From a gamma proteobacterium NOR5-3 (lineage in GTDB: Bacteria; Pseudomonadota; Gammaproteobacteria; Pseudomonadales; Halieaceae): 64,000 nucleotides of DNA. A program made the position numbers and the translations under genes. Of the stretch, positions 43,090-54,221 are shown one piece after another (position 1 is the first letter of the stretch; every line of letters starts with the position of its first letter). The notes under the pieces were generated by a model that saw only the letters and a list, made by a program, of their open reading frames with translations, searched no databases and was not told the DNA's origin. The DNA is taken from the NCBI GenBank assembly GCA_000158155.1, contig DS999408.1, positions 153,839 through 217,838 on the forward strand, written 5' to 3'.

Positions 43090-44499
43090 ATGTTGATACC
43101 GGTTTTGTTGTCTGGCGGAGTAGGAAGCCGATTGTGGCCTGTTTCCCGCGAGGCCTATCCCAAGCAGTTTCTTGCTCTGGCGAGCGAGCTATCAATGCTA
43201 CAGGACACCATGACTCGCACGTCAGGGTTGGACAGCGCGCCACCACTGGTTATTTGCAATGACGAGCATCGATTTATGGTGGCTGAACAACTTCGTCAGT
43301 TGTCTGTAGAACCCGCCGCCATCATTCTCGAGCCCGAGGGACGCAATACGGCTCCAGCCGTGGCACTCGCCGCTTTTCATGCGCTGCTGAGCGATCCTGA
43401 TGCGCTGCTGTTGGTGCTGCCCGCCGATCACGTGATCCGTGACCCGGAATCTTTTACCCAGGCTGTAAAGTTGGGTCTCGATAAGGCACGGGCCGGTGCA
43501 CTGATGACATTCGGCGTTGTACCCGACGCTGCAGAAACCGGTTACGGGTATTTACGCCTCGGCGCGGCTCAGGAAGATGGGCTCTATGCGCTGGATAGCT
43601 TTGTGGAAAAGCCGGACGCGGAAGTTGCCAAAGAGTATTTTGAGAGCGGACAGTATCATTGGAACAGCGGCATGTTCCTGTTGTCGGCGTCTGCGTATCT
43701 TGCGGAACTCAAAGTTCATGCACCGGAGATCTACGTAGCCTGCGAGTCGGCTATGGCCAAGGCTAATGTTGATCTTGATTTTTTACGTCCGGATCGAGAG
43801 GCCTTTGTCGCCTGTCCGTCTGACAGCATTGACTACGCGGTGATGGAGCACACGCAGCGTGGGGGAGTGATTCCCCTGGATTGCGGTTGGAGCGACGTTG
43901 GCGCCTGGTCCACCTTGTGGCAGGTGGCTGATCGCGACAGTGACGGCAACGTTCTCATGGGCGATGTCATGATTGAGGGTTGCTCTGATAGTTATCTGCG
44001 CTCCGAATCCCGTCTCATCGCCGCTACCGGTATCAAGAATTTGATTGTGGTGGAAACACCGGATGCGATTCTGGTTGCCGACCGGGACGAGGTGCAAAAC
44101 GTTAAGCAGATTGTGTCGCGTCTCAAAGCACAGGGCCGTTCAGAAGCCACCCTCCATCAACGTGTCTACCGTCCCTGGGGGAGCTACGAGTCGTTAATCG
44201 AGGGTGATCGGTTTCAGGTGAAGCGTATTGTGGTCAACCCGGGCCAGACCCTGTCCCTGCAGATGCATCATCATCGGGCAGAGCACTGGATCGTGGTCCA
44301 TGGAACTGCAGAAGTGACCTGTGAAGATCAAGTCTTTACCTTGCGCGAAGATCAGTCGACCTACATTCCGTTAGGACATAAACATCGCCTGGCGAACCCC
44401 GGGAAAATTCCTTTGGAGCTTATCGAAGTTCAGTCGGGTAGCTACCTGGGCGAAGATGACATTGTGCGCTTTGAAGATGTCTATGGACGCAGCTCTTAG
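43090..44499 (+). CDS. manC: Mannose-1-phosphate guanylyltransferase / mannose-6-phosphate isomerase
   Basis: A bifunctional AlgA/ManC-type enzyme of 469 residues, making GDP-mannose from mannose-1-phosphate. The nucleotidyltransferase part starts PVLLSGGVGSRLWPVSREAYPKQF and includes the FVEKPD motif near residue 175. The C-terminal cupin domain with QMHHHRAEHWIVVHGTAEV is the isomerase part. With galU and manB downstream it supplies GDP-mannose and UDP-glucose for surface polysaccharides. Confidence 0.96.
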   Translation: MLIPVLLSGGVGSRLWPVSREAYPKQFLALASELSMLQDTMTRTSGLDSAPPLVICNDEHRFMVAEQLRQLSVEPAAIILEPEGRNTAPAVALAAFHALLSDPDALLLVLPADHVIRDPESFTQAVKLGLDKARAGALMTFGVVPDAAETGYGYLRLGAAQEDGLYALDSFVEKPDAEVAKEYFESGQYHWNSGMFLLSASAYLAELKVHAPEIYVACESAMAKANVDLDFLRPDREAFVACPSDSIDYAVMEHTQRGGVIPLDCGWSDVGAWSTLWQVADRDSDGNVLMGDVMIEGCSDSYLRSESRLIAATGIKNLIVVETPDAILVADRDEVQNVKQIVSRLKAQGRSEATLHQRVYRPWGSYESLIEGDRFQVKRIVVNPGQTLSLQMHHHRAEHWIVVHGTAEVTCEDQVFTLREDQSTYIPLGHKHRLANPGKIPLELIEVQSGSYLGEDDIVRFEDVYGRSS

Positions 44500-44615
44500 A
44501 CTCGGTCCGGCATGGAATTCGAAGACGCCGTATTTTTGATGGCGCTAACCGTAAATACCGGTGGTATCGTGACTGAGAGGTTGCTTTCCACTTCGAGTAG
44601 AACAGGAGTTTGTTT

Positions 44616-45446
44616 GTGATCAGTAAGTGTATGTTCCCCGTTGCGGGTTATGGCACGCGGTTTCTGCCGGCAACTAAAAGTATGCCTAAAGAAATGCTGC
44701 CCATCGTCAACAAGCCATTGGTGCAATACGGCGTCGAAGAAGCGATCGAGGCAGGTATGACTACCTGCGCTATGGTGACGGGTCGCGGTAAGCGGGCGAT
44801 TACGGATCACTTTGATATTAGCTACGAACTGGAGCACCAGATCAGTGGCACCTCGAAAGAGGGTTATCTGGATAGCATTCGTAACGTTTTGGACAAGGGT
44901 ATTTTCACTATGGTTCGCCAGCGTGAAATGAAAGGCCTGGGACACGCGATTCTCACCGGTGAAACGCTCATCGGCAGTGAGCCCTTCGGCGTGGTTCTGT
45001 CGGATGACCTGTGTATCAATGAAGGGCCGGGTGTGCTCGCGCAGATGGCCGAGCTCTACAATCAGTTTCGCTGCTCCATTGTTGCCATCATGGAAGTTCC
45101 GAAAGAAGAGGTGCACAAATACGGCGTCATCGCGGGAGAGCCCCTTAAGGATGGCATTTATCGCGTCGACAAGATGGTCGAGAAGCCCAGCGCTGATGTG
45201 GCGCCCTCGAACCTTGCGATCATTGGCCGCTATATCCTGACGCCGGATATCTTTGACATCATCCGCGAGACGCCGCCCGGTGCGAATGGTGAAGTGCAGA
45301 TCACGGATGCCTTGCAGATTCAGGCCGATCGCGGCTGTGTTATGGCCTACAAGTTCAAAGGTCGCCGTTTTGACTGCGGTAGCGTTCCCGGCTTTGTGGA
45401 GGCGACCAACTACATGTACGAAAACCACTACCTCAAAGGAAACTGA
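44616..45446 (+). CDS. galU: UTP-glucose-1-phosphate uridylyltransferase
   Basis: GalU makes UDP-glucose. The 276-residue product has the active-site segment [18 protein letters not shown], where the family binds UTP, and VEKP near residue 190. The start GTG at 44616 is chosen because AGGAG lies seven bases upstream and the product then aligns with Pseudomonas GalU (MIxKCxFP). manB follows after eight bases. Confidence 0.97.
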   Translation: MISKCMFPVAGYGTRFLPATKSMPKEMLPIVNKPLVQYGVEEAIEAGMTTCAMVTGRGKRAITDHFDISYELEHQISGTSKEGYLDSIRNVLDKGIFTMVRQREMKGLGHAILTGETLIGSEPFGVVLSDDLCINEGPGVLAQMAELYNQFRCSIVAIMEVPKEEVHKYGVIAGEPLKDGIYRVDKMVEKPSADVAPSNLAIIGRYILTPDIFDIIRETPPGANGEVQITDALQIQADRGCVMAYKFKGRRFDCGSVPGFVEATNYMYENHYLKGN

Positions 45447-45454
45447 GCTGCCGT

Positions 45455-46807
45455 ATGGACGAAATTACCTGTTTTAAGGCCTATGACGTTCGCGGCCGTG
45501 TCCCGGACCAACTCAACGAAGATATTGCGCGGCGCATAGGGTGCGCCTATGCAGCGGTGATCAAGCCTGAAAAAGTCGTGGTCGGGCATGATATTCGTCT
45601 CAGTAGCCCGGCGATTAAGGCGGCTCTGACCGAGGGCCTGTTGTCTCAGGGTGTGGATGTCTACGACATCGGTCTCTGCGGTACCGAGGAGATTTACTTT
45701 GCGACGCATCATGCCGACATGGATGGTGGTATCGCAGTGACCGCGAGCCACAATCCGAAGGATTACAACGGGATGAAGTTCGTACGAGAGGGGTCCAGAC
45801 CTATCTCGGGCGATACCGGCCTGTTCGATATCAAAGCGCTGGCAGAGGAAAACCAGTTCACCCCGGCGCATACCCGCGGTCAGCTCGTCGCACTCGATAC
45901 CGAGCAAGCTTATGTGGAGCACCTGCTGAGCTATATCGACGTTCCCAAGCTAAAGCCCCTTAAAATTGTTGTGGAGGCCGGTAATGGCGGAGCGGGCAAG
46001 GTCGTGGATCTTCTTGAGCCCCATTTACCGTTTGAGTTCATTAAATTGCATCACGCGCCGGATGGGAATTTCCCCAATGGCGTGCCTAACCCTATGCTTG
46101 AAGAGAATCGCCTGCCGGTAATTGAGGCCGTACGCGAACATAACGCAGATCTGGGTATTGCCTGGGACGGAGACTTCGACCGCTGCTTTTTCTTTGATGC
46201 CAGTGGTCGCTTCGTGGAGGGGTATTACCTGGTGGGGCTACTTGCCGAGGCCTTTCTCAAACGCAACCCCGGGCAACCGGTGGTGCATGACCCCCGGCTC
46301 ACCTGGAACACGCAGGCGGTGGTTGAGGAGTTCGGCGGTACGGCGATTCAAAGCAAGACCGGGCATGCGTTTATCAAAGAGCGCATGCGCCTGGAAAATG
46401 CCATTTACGGCGGCGAGATGAGTGCGCACCATTATTTCCGCGACTTTGCCTATTGCGACAGCGGCATGATTCCCTGGCTTCTGGTCGCTGACCTGATCAG
46501 TGCGCGGGACCAGTCTCTTGCAGACATGGTGGAGGAGCGCATGGCAGCCTTCCCCTGCAGCGGCGAGATCAATCGCTCCATCGACGACCCTGAGGCAGTT
46601 CTGACACGCGTTGAGACACGCTACGCCGAAGCTGCATTGAAGACCGATAGGGTCGATGGCCTGAGTTTTGAGTTCCCCCGGTGGCGATTCAACCTTCGCC
46701 GTTCAAATACAGAGCCCCTGGTGCGTTTGAATGTGGAGTCCCGCGGCGATTTTGAATTGATGGAAGCGAAAACCGCCGAACTGTTGGCGCTCATAGACGC
46801 CCAGTGA
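45455..46807 (+). CDS. manB: Phosphomannomutase (CpsG/ManB type)
   Basis: Interconverts mannose-6-phosphate and mannose-1-phosphate, feeding ManC. The 450-residue product follows E. coli CpsG closely: catalytic serine S98 in TASHNP, metal loop DGDFDRC, sugar-binding [10 protein letters not shown] and phosphate-binding NLRRSNTEP. Together with manC and galU it forms a sugar-nucleotide cluster. Confidence 0.96.
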   Translation: MDEITCFKAYDVRGRVPDQLNEDIARRIGCAYAAVIKPEKVVVGHDIRLSSPAIKAALTEGLLSQGVDVYDIGLCGTEEIYFATHHADMDGGIAVTASHNPKDYNGMKFVREGSRPISGDTGLFDIKALAEENQFTPAHTRGQLVALDTEQAYVEHLLSYIDVPKLKPLKIVVEAGNGGAGKVVDLLEPHLPFEFIKLHHAPDGNFPNGVPNPMLEENRLPVIEAVREHNADLGIAWDGDFDRCFFFDASGRFVEGYYLVGLLAEAFLKRNPGQPVVHDPRLTWNTQAVVEEFGGTAIQSKTGHAFIKERMRLENAIYGGEMSAHHYFRDFAYCDSGMIPWLLVADLISARDQSLADMVEERMAAFPCSGEINRSIDDPEAVLTRVETRYAEAALKTDRVDGLSFEFPRWRFNLRRSNTEPLVRLNVESRGDFELMEAKTAELLALIDAQ

Positions 46808-46837
46808 GGCGTATAGTGAGACGCCCAGTGAGATGCA

Positions 46838-46863
46838 AAGTCAGCCCGCTGCAAAGCTGACTT
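46838..46863. terminator. Hairpin between convergent manB and ispB
   Basis: AAGTCAGC (46838-46845) and GCTGACTT (46856-46863) form an 8-bp stem in the 68-base gap between the two convergent genes, so it could act on both strands. No long T-run follows on either side. Confidence 0.4.
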
Positions 46864-46875
46864 ACTGCTCGCGCT

Positions 46876-47838
46876 TTAGTGGGATCGTTCGATGGATAAT
46901 GCGGCGAGGCGTGCCAGCGCTGCTTTTGCCGGTGAGTCCGGCAGCTCTTTTAATGCCTTGAGCGCTTTGTCCCGACAGTCCAGTGCGGCATTTCTGGTGT
47001 ATTCAAGGCTGCCGCAGTCGCGCACTGCCTGAATGATTTCCGGGAGTCGGGCCCGGTCTTTGGCATTGATAGCATCGCGGACCAGGTTCGCTTGAGCCTC
47101 GCTGCCTTCGCGCATCACATGGATCAGGGGGAGCGTTGGCTTGCCTTCGGCCAGATCGTCACCCACGTTTTTGCCCGTGACTTCAGGGTCACCCTCGTAA
47201 TCAAGAAGATCGTCGATTAACTGAAATGCGATGCCAATGCTGCGGCCACACACACGCAGTTGTTCCACTCGGGCTGCATCTGCGCCGGCAAGTAAGGCTG
47301 CGCCCTCGCATCCGGCGGCAAATAGCGCCGCGGTTTTGCGGTCTATGACATCGTAATATTGTTCTTCGCTGGTGGCGGCGTCACCGGCCCGAATGAGTTG
47401 CAGAACTTCTCCTGCAGCGATGGTGTTGGTGGTGTCGGCCATCATTTTCAGGACATCGTGATTGCCTAATGCCACCATTAACTGGAATGCGCGGGTATAG
47501 AGAAAGTCGCCTACCAGCACGCTGGGTGCGTTGCCAAAGGCGCTATTGGCCGTAGGCCGGCCGCGGCGCAACTCCGATACATCCACCACGTCGTCATGGA
47601 GCAGCGTCGCGGTATGGATGAACTCGACTACGGCAGCAAAGTGTATCTGTGCGTCGCTGATCGGTCCCAGGGCAGCAGACGACAGGAGCACAAGTACGGG
47701 ACGCAGGCGTTTGCCGCCGGCGTCGACGATGTACTGCCCGACGTTTTCGACCATATCGACGTCGGAACGCAGCTGTTCGATGATGACAGCATTGACCGCG
47801 TCCAGCTCTGCGCTGACAACGGCGCGGACTTGTTGCAT
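46876..47838 (-). CDS. ispB: Octaprenyl diphosphate synthase
   Basis: Makes the polyprenyl side chain of quinones. The 320-residue product has both aspartate-rich motifs: HDDVVD (D82, D83, D86) and IDDLLD (D209, D210, D213), and the GKRLRP substrate segment. Its divergent arrangement from rplU-rpmA is conserved in E. coli and Pseudomonas. Chain length cannot be read from sequence alone; the name follows synteny. Confidence 0.96.
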   Translation of the reverse strand: MQQVRAVVSAELDAVNAVIIEQLRSDVDMVENVGQYIVDAGGKRLRPVLVLLSSAALGPISDAQIHFAAVVEFIHTATLLHDDVVDVSELRRGRPTANSAFGNAPSVLVGDFLYTRAFQLMVALGNHDVLKMMADTTNTIAAGEVLQLIRAGDAATSEEQYYDVIDRKTAALFAAGCEGAALLAGADAARVEQLRVCGRSIGIAFQLIDDLLDYEGDPEVTGKNVGDDLAEGKPTLPLIHVMREGSEAQANLVRDAINAKDRARLPEIIQAVRDCGSLEYTRNAALDCRDKALKALKELPDSPAKAALARLAALSIERSH

Positions 47839-47968
47839 GGTGGGTGAGACCTTGACCCCGGGAATCGGTCGCGCATGCTAGGTGTCCCCCGCAGGAGTGT
47901 CAAGGATGTGAGCATATGGCGTCTGGTCAAAAGACCGTCGTGTTACGGTGCGCCTGGCCACGCCCTGC

Positions 47969-47997
47969 TTGAGCTTGGGGGGGCTTTTAAGTACAAT
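47969..47997 (+). promoter_or_regulatory. Promoter of rplU-rpmA
   Basis: TTGAGC and TACAAT are 17 bases apart, followed by the GC-rich discriminator CTCGCGCCC, as at the str, S10 and alpha promoters. It would give a leader of about 235 bases. That leader holds a TCCCGA/TCGGGA hairpin (48020-48035), a tandem TAGCGGCTAGA repeat near 48150-48175, and a short overlapping reading frame at the rplU start. Together these account for the 401-base gap between ispB and rplU. Confidence 0.65.
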
Positions 47998-48226
47998 CTC
48001 GCGCCCCCTCGGTCAGCGCTCCCGATTAGTCGGGACCTGTGAGTGATGGGGGTCGAGAATTGTCTCTGCAGCAATTGGCAGAAAAGTTCTTTAAATACAG
48101 TTACTTGTGCCCGTCCCTGCCCACTGCAAGCGCAGTGCAGCCACGCGTTATAGCGGCTAGATAGCGGCTAGATAGATAGCCCGAAGTGCGGTCGTGGTCT
48201 TTCGTGAATTAGCGGGAGGGCGAACA

Positions 48227-48292
48227 ATGGAGAACAAAGATGTACGCAGTAATCGAGAGCGGTGGCAAGCAGCACCGTGTGACCGAGGGTGA
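48227..48292 (+). other. Possible 21-codon upstream frame overlapping the rplU start
   Basis: GGGAGGG lies about seven bases before an ATG at 48227, a better ribosome binding site than that of rplU itself. The frame runs 21 codons, [12 protein letters not shown] to a TGA, and overlaps the first 53 bases of rplU in another frame. The ATG-GAG within it supplies the GGAG for rplU. It could couple or limit L21 translation; whether it is translated is not known. Confidence 0.35.
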
Positions 48293-48548
48293 ATCCCTCA
48301 AGCTTGAAAAAATCGAAGCGGCCACTGGTGACACTATCGAGTTTGATCGTGTGCTCATGGTCGGCGGTGAAAGCGTCAAGGTCGGAACCCCCGTCATTGA
48401 CGGCGCTAAAGTGACAGCTGAGGTCATTAATCAAGGCCGTCATGCCAAGGTTAAGATCGTCAAGTTCAACCGTCGCAAGCACTACCGCAGAGAAACCGGA
48501 CACCGTCAGTGGTATACCGAAGTTCGTATCACCGGCATCAGCGCGTAA
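48240..48548 (+). CDS. rplU: 50S ribosomal protein L21
   Basis: L21 binds 23S rRNA in the presence of L20. The product is 102 residues (E. coli 103), starting [17 protein letters not shown] and ending [16 protein letters not shown] then [16 protein letters not shown] lies seven bases upstream of the ATG. First of the rplU-rpmA pair. Confidence 0.98.
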   Translation: MYAVIESGGKQHRVTEGESLKLEKIEAATGDTIEFDRVLMVGGESVKVGTPVIDGAKVTAEVINQGRHAKVKIVKFNRRKHYRRETGHRQWYTEVRITGISA

Positions 48549-48560
48549 GGAGACTGACAA

Positions 48561-48818
48561 ATGGCACACAAGAAAGCAGGCGGCAGTACCCGTAACGGTC
48601 GCGACTCACAAAGCAAGCGTCTGGGCGTAAAGCGTTTTGGCGGAGAGCAGGTGAAGGCCGGCAACATTATTGTCCGACAGCGCGGCACGCGTTTCCATGC
48701 GGGCGAGAACGTGCGTTTGGGCAAGGACCACACTTTGTTTGCGACTATCGCAGGAAAGGTTGAATTCATTACCCGTGGTAGCAAGAATCGTAAGTTCGTA
48801 CGTATCGTTGGCGCCTAA
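48561..48818 (+). CDS. rpmA: 50S ribosomal protein L27
   Basis: L27's N-terminus reaches the peptidyl transferase centre. The product is 85 residues, starting [21 protein letters not shown], with no N-terminal leader of the kind that is processed in Firmicutes. AAGGAG precedes the ATG. A strong terminator follows, separating it from obgE. Confidence 0.98.
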   Translation: MAHKKAGGSTRNGRDSQSKRLGVKRFGGEQVKAGNIIVRQRGTRFHAGENVRLGKDHTLFATIAGKVEFITRGSKNRKFVRIVGA

Positions 48819-48842
48819 GGCGCTAATGGTCGCGTAGTGAGA

Positions 48843-48871
48843 AGCCCCGGTTTCAACCGGGGCTTTTTTTT
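48843..48871 (+). terminator. Rho-independent terminator after rpmA
   Basis: AGCCCCGGTT (48843-48852) and AACCGGGGCT form a 10-bp stem followed by eight T residues. It ends the rplU-rpmA transcript, so obgE needs its own promoter or read-through. Confidence 0.92.
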
Positions 48872-48946
48872 GTCCGCCGCTTGTACTTCATGCCACCTTG
48901 GCGGATATTTTCCTTCCACACAGCAACGCGTGCCAGCGCAAGATAG

Positions 48947-51266
<2,320 letters not shown>

Positions 51267-51267
<1 letters not shown>

Positions 51268-52160
51268 TGTCTCCCATGCTACTGCTTCTTGGCTATGGCG
51301 CGGCGTTGATTGTCTTCTCTGTGGCTGGCGGTGCGCTGACGCAGCGCGTTGCGATGACCCACACGCGGACTCAGCTGGCTATGAGTCTGGTGTCGGGCTT
51401 AATGCTGGGTATCGCATTTTTCCACTTGTTGCCCCACGCGGTACTCACGCTGGGTGTTGAAGAGGGGCTGACGGCGGTGATGTCCTGGCTGATGCTGGGA
51501 TTGATTGTGATGCTACTGCTACTACGCCTATTGCACTTCCACCAACCCGATTACCCGGCGGAAGCGCTGGCGAGCTGTGATCATGACCATGGGGACCACT
51601 CTGCGGTCCATGGCAGCAGCGACGTAGCGCCTATGATCGTCCCCGGAGTCAATTGGCGGGGGGTATTGATAGGCCTGACCTTCCATACGTTTATCGATGG
51701 CGTGGCTTTGGGGGCAGCTCTGTTGTCCGCCCCTCATGGCCATCATCAGCAATTTATCGGTTTCGGAGTCTTTCTGGCCATTCTTTTGCACAAGCCGCTT
51801 GATGCCATGTCAATCACTGCCTTGATGAAAGCCTCGGGCACCAGTGCTTCAGCTCAGATGAGGGCAAACCTGCTGTTTGCTTTTGTGTGTCCCCTGGGGG
51901 CGCTGCTTTTTTACTTTTATGCCACCCAGCTTGGGATGAACGGCGAGGCGGTCATCGCCTCAGCGCTGGCTTTCTCTGCCGGCGCGTTCGTATGTATTGC
52001 CCTAAGTGACCTGCTGCCGGAGGTGCAGTTTCATAGTCATGACCGGGTGAAGCTTACGGCCGTGTTCCTGCTGGGGATTCTATTGGCCTACCTGATGGCC
52101 AACTCGTCTATGGAGCACACCCATGCCATCGCTGCCGTGGAGATGCACTCAGGCCGCTGA
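51267..52160 (+). CDS. ZIP family metal transporter
   Basis: A 297-residue membrane protein with about eight hydrophobic segments and a His/Asp-rich cytosolic loop (CDHDHGDHSAVHG) near residue 115, typical of ZIP transporters for zinc or other divalent metals. The helix 4-5 metal site appears as HTFIDGVALGAA and HKPLDAMSI. The ATG at 51267 overlaps the proB stop by one base; the GTG one codon upstream is an alternative. Its 3' end overlaps the convergent hemH by 12 bases. Confidence 0.88.
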
Positions 52161-53252
52161 GCGCGTCTTCATGATTTCGGCCATGTTTGCCGAAAGAGAG
52201 GCGGTGAGCTCGGCCTGATTGGCGTCAGGTCGACGCCAGGGGGCAATTCGCTCATTCACGAGATCCGCCAGGAAGTCGATGTGCCCTTCGCTGGAGTTCA
52301 AACACGGTATGTATTCGTAGCGCTCTCCACCCGCCTCCAGAAAATAGTCGCGGTTTTCTTCGCCGATTTCCTCTATGGTTTCCAGGCAGTCAGCGGAAAA
52401 CCCGGGACATACCACTTGCACGGAACGAACACCATCGCCGGCCATCTCGCGGAGGGTGTGGTCCGTGTAGGGTTTAAGCCATTCTTCCCGACCGAAGCGC
52501 GATTGAAAGGCACTAAGGTACTCACCTTCTGCCAGTCCCAGCTCCTGCGCCACGAGTCGTGTGGTCTTATGGCAATGGCAATGATAGGGGTCTCCCTCAT
52601 CCAGATAGCGGCGAGGTTCGCCATGGTAAGAGAACAAAAGCTTCTCAGCGCGGCCATGAGTTTTCCAGTGCTGTTTGATACTGTCGGCAACCGCTCTGAT
52701 ATAGCCAGGCTGGTCATGATAATTGGCTACAAACTGAAAATCTGGGATCCAGCGTCGCTTACTGAAGTCTTCAGCGACGGCGTCGAAGGTTGAGCCACCG
52801 GTGGGGCCACTGTATTGAGGGTAGAGCGGCAGTACCAGTAATTGCCGGGCGCCCCGTTCGATGAGCGACTGAATGCCATTGCTGATCGATGGTTGTCCGT
52901 AACGCATGGCAAAATCAACGATGACTTCGCCGCCGTGTGCTGCGTTAAGGCGGCTTTGCAGCTCCTGAGCCTGAGCTCGGGTGTGAATCAGCAGGGGGGA
53001 GCCTTCATCAGTCCACACGGTGCGGTAGGCCTCTGCGGATCGTGCGGGGCGTACATTGAGAATAATTCCGTTGAGGATCAACCACCAAAGTAGCCTTGGA
53101 ACTTCGACTACCCGGGGGTCTGAAAGAAACTGCTTCAAGTAGGGCTTCAACGCCGATTTTTCTGGCGCTGTGGGCGTCCCCAGGTTTGTCACGAGCACGC
53201 CGATACTCCCCCTCTGGGCGTGATCAAAGTCTGGACTACCTACATACTTCAT
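52149..53252 (-). CDS. hemH: Ferrochelatase
   Basis: Inserts Fe2+ into protoporphyrin IX in the last step of heme synthesis. The 367-residue product has the active-site histidine H210 in FSYHGEPRRY and the conserved glutamate E291 in SADCLETIEEI, matching E. coli H194 and E264. The N-terminus GVLVTNLGTPTAP is the family start. A 9-bp inverted repeat lies about 30-60 bases upstream. It is convergent with the ZIP gene; a metal-related link is possible but not shown. Confidence 0.97.
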   Translation of the reverse strand: MKYVGSPDFDHAQRGSIGVLVTNLGTPTAPEKSALKPYLKQFLSDPRVVEVPRLLWWLILNGIILNVRPARSAEAYRTVWTDEGSPLLIHTRAQAQELQSRLNAAHGGEVIVDFAMRYGQPSISNGIQSLIERGARQLLVLPLYPQYSGPTGGSTFDAVAEDFSKRRWIPDFQFVANYHDQPGYIRAVADSIKQHWKTHGRAEKLLFSYHGEPRRYLDEGDPYHCHCHKTTRLVAQELGLAEGEYLSAFQSRFGREEWLKPYTDHTLREMAGDGVRSVQVVCPGFSADCLETIEEIGEENRDYFLEAGGERYEYIPCLNSSEGHIDFLADLVNERIAPWRRPDANQAELTASLSANMAEIMKTRSAA

Positions 53253-53593
53253 GAAAAAACCCGTGTCCCTGTCCCTGAAAGAGTGTGCAGGTCACTGACA
53301 TCCTGCACACCACGCTGCTCCCGCTGAGCACTGCTTCCTATCAAACGGTCTAGTGTACCGCTAACGCCCAGATGTCGGGTGTTTAGGTGGCTATTTTAGA
53401 TTCTGATTAACAATACGCACACCTTTGGTCGCTGGATTCCATCGATCTGCCGATCTCTACACACGTTTCGACGAATCATTATTTCAACGCAGGGGCGCTT
53501 GTCCTACTTTGAGGCTGTGGGATGGCGATGAAGGGCGTGCCCCGCTAAACGAATCTGGCCTTGGGCCACTTATACGATGGATGGAGAAAGAGT
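53253..53593. other. Divergent gene-free region between hemH and the UrcA-like gene
   Basis: The 341-base gap contains a perfect inverted repeat, GTGTGCAGG (53283-53291) and CCTGCACAC (53302-53310), close to hemH, and GGAGAAAG as ribosome binding site of the downstream gene. I see no other supported feature and no convincing promoter pair. Confidence 0.45.
53283..53310 (-). promoter_or_regulatory. Inverted repeat upstream of hemH
   Basis: Two perfect 9-base arms are separated by 10 bases, so their centres are 19 bases apart, near two helical turns. This suits a dimeric regulator binding site, or a leader hairpin in the hemH transcript. The half-site GTGTGCAGG is not one I can assign to Fur, Zur or another known family. 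Confidence 0.4.
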
Positions 53594-53938
53594 ATGAAAG
53601 CATTTCGCAAAGTAACAATTGCAACGGCGGTATCTGGTCTGTGGTTAGTGATGGCCGTTCAGGCAAACGCTGAAAGCACCACGGAGGTTATCGCTGACTC
53701 AATCACTACACCGACGCAGGTAGCGGTGAATTTTTCTGACCTTGACCTCAGTTCTGCAGCGGGTCAGGAAGCTCTGCATTATCGGCTCGCGCGAGCGGCG
53801 GAGCAGGTTTGTGGTCACAGCGATCTTCGCAGGGCCGGCGGTGTAGCGCAGGCTGCGCGCAACGGCGAGTGCTACGAGCAATCACTGTCTCGCGCACTCT
53901 CAAACGTGAACGCAGCTGCGGTGGCTTCTACAAACTGA
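53594..53938 (+). CDS. UrcA family exported protein
   Basis: A 114-residue protein with a signal peptide (KAFRKVTIATAVSGLW core, cleavage near AQAN-AE about residue 27), followed by the UrcA-type pattern VNFSDLDLSSAAGQEALHYRLARAAEQVCG and a second cysteine in GECYEQSLSRAL, probably a disulfide. UrcA proteins are widespread in marine proteobacteria and have no firm function. The ATG is set by GGAGAAAG upstream. A terminator follows. Confidence 0.85.
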   Translation: MKAFRKVTIATAVSGLWLVMAVQANAESTTEVIADSITTPTQVAVNFSDLDLSSAAGQEALHYRLARAAEQVCGHSDLRRAGGVAQAARNGECYEQSLSRALSNVNAAAVASTN

Positions 53939-53970
53939 CCAATCAGGTTCCCGCTACCCCTGGCGGAACC

Positions 53971-54007
53971 CCGGGGAGTCGTTGCTAACGGCTCCCCGGA
54001 CCTTTTT
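53971..54007 (+). terminator. Rho-independent terminator after the UrcA-like gene
   Basis: CCGGGGAG (53971-53978) pairs with CTCCCCGG (53992-53999), with a further CGTT/AACG pairing inside, and TTTTT follows at 54003-54007. Confidence 0.88.
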
Positions 54008-54040
54008 GTCTGGCATGTAAACAGCGGCGATCATGAGGTG

Positions 54041-54090
54041 TCATGCGAAGTCATGCGAAGTCATGCGAAGTCATGCGAAGTCTTGCGAAA
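54041..54090. repeat. 10-base tandem repeat, five units
   Basis: TCATGCGAAG occurs four times in a row (54041-54080), followed by a variant TCTTGCGAAA. It is non-coding and lies between a terminator and the convergent end of the DUF1508 gene. The number of units is likely to vary between strains. Confidence 0.9.
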
Positions 54091-54188
54091 GAGTGTGTCG
54101 CAGGATGAGAAGGTGTCTTCTGTGGGTTAGATCAGAGATTGCGATGCTGTGATCAGATCGCAGACGCTATAAAGCGCTGATGAAGCAG

Positions 54189-54215
54189 GGCGGCAGCCGG
54201 CTGGCGGCTGCCGCC
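54189..54215 (-). terminator. GC-rich hairpin after the DUF1508/H1-like gene
   Basis: GGCGGCAGCC (54189-54198) and GGCTGCCGCC (54206-54215) form a perfect 10-bp stem seven bases beyond the stop codon on the minus strand. There is no U-run after it, so it may protect the 3' end and need not terminate by itself. Confidence 0.45.
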
Positions 54216-54221
54216 ACAGGC

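Noticed and set aside
44496..45428. 310-codon minus-strand frame opposite galU
   Set aside because: Antisense shadow of galU; no family resemblance and no initiation signal.
53425..53673. 82-codon plus-strand frame overlapping the start of the UrcA-like gene
   Set aside because: It has no ribosome binding site and no family resemblance, while the overlapping UrcA-like frame has a signal peptide and a good start.
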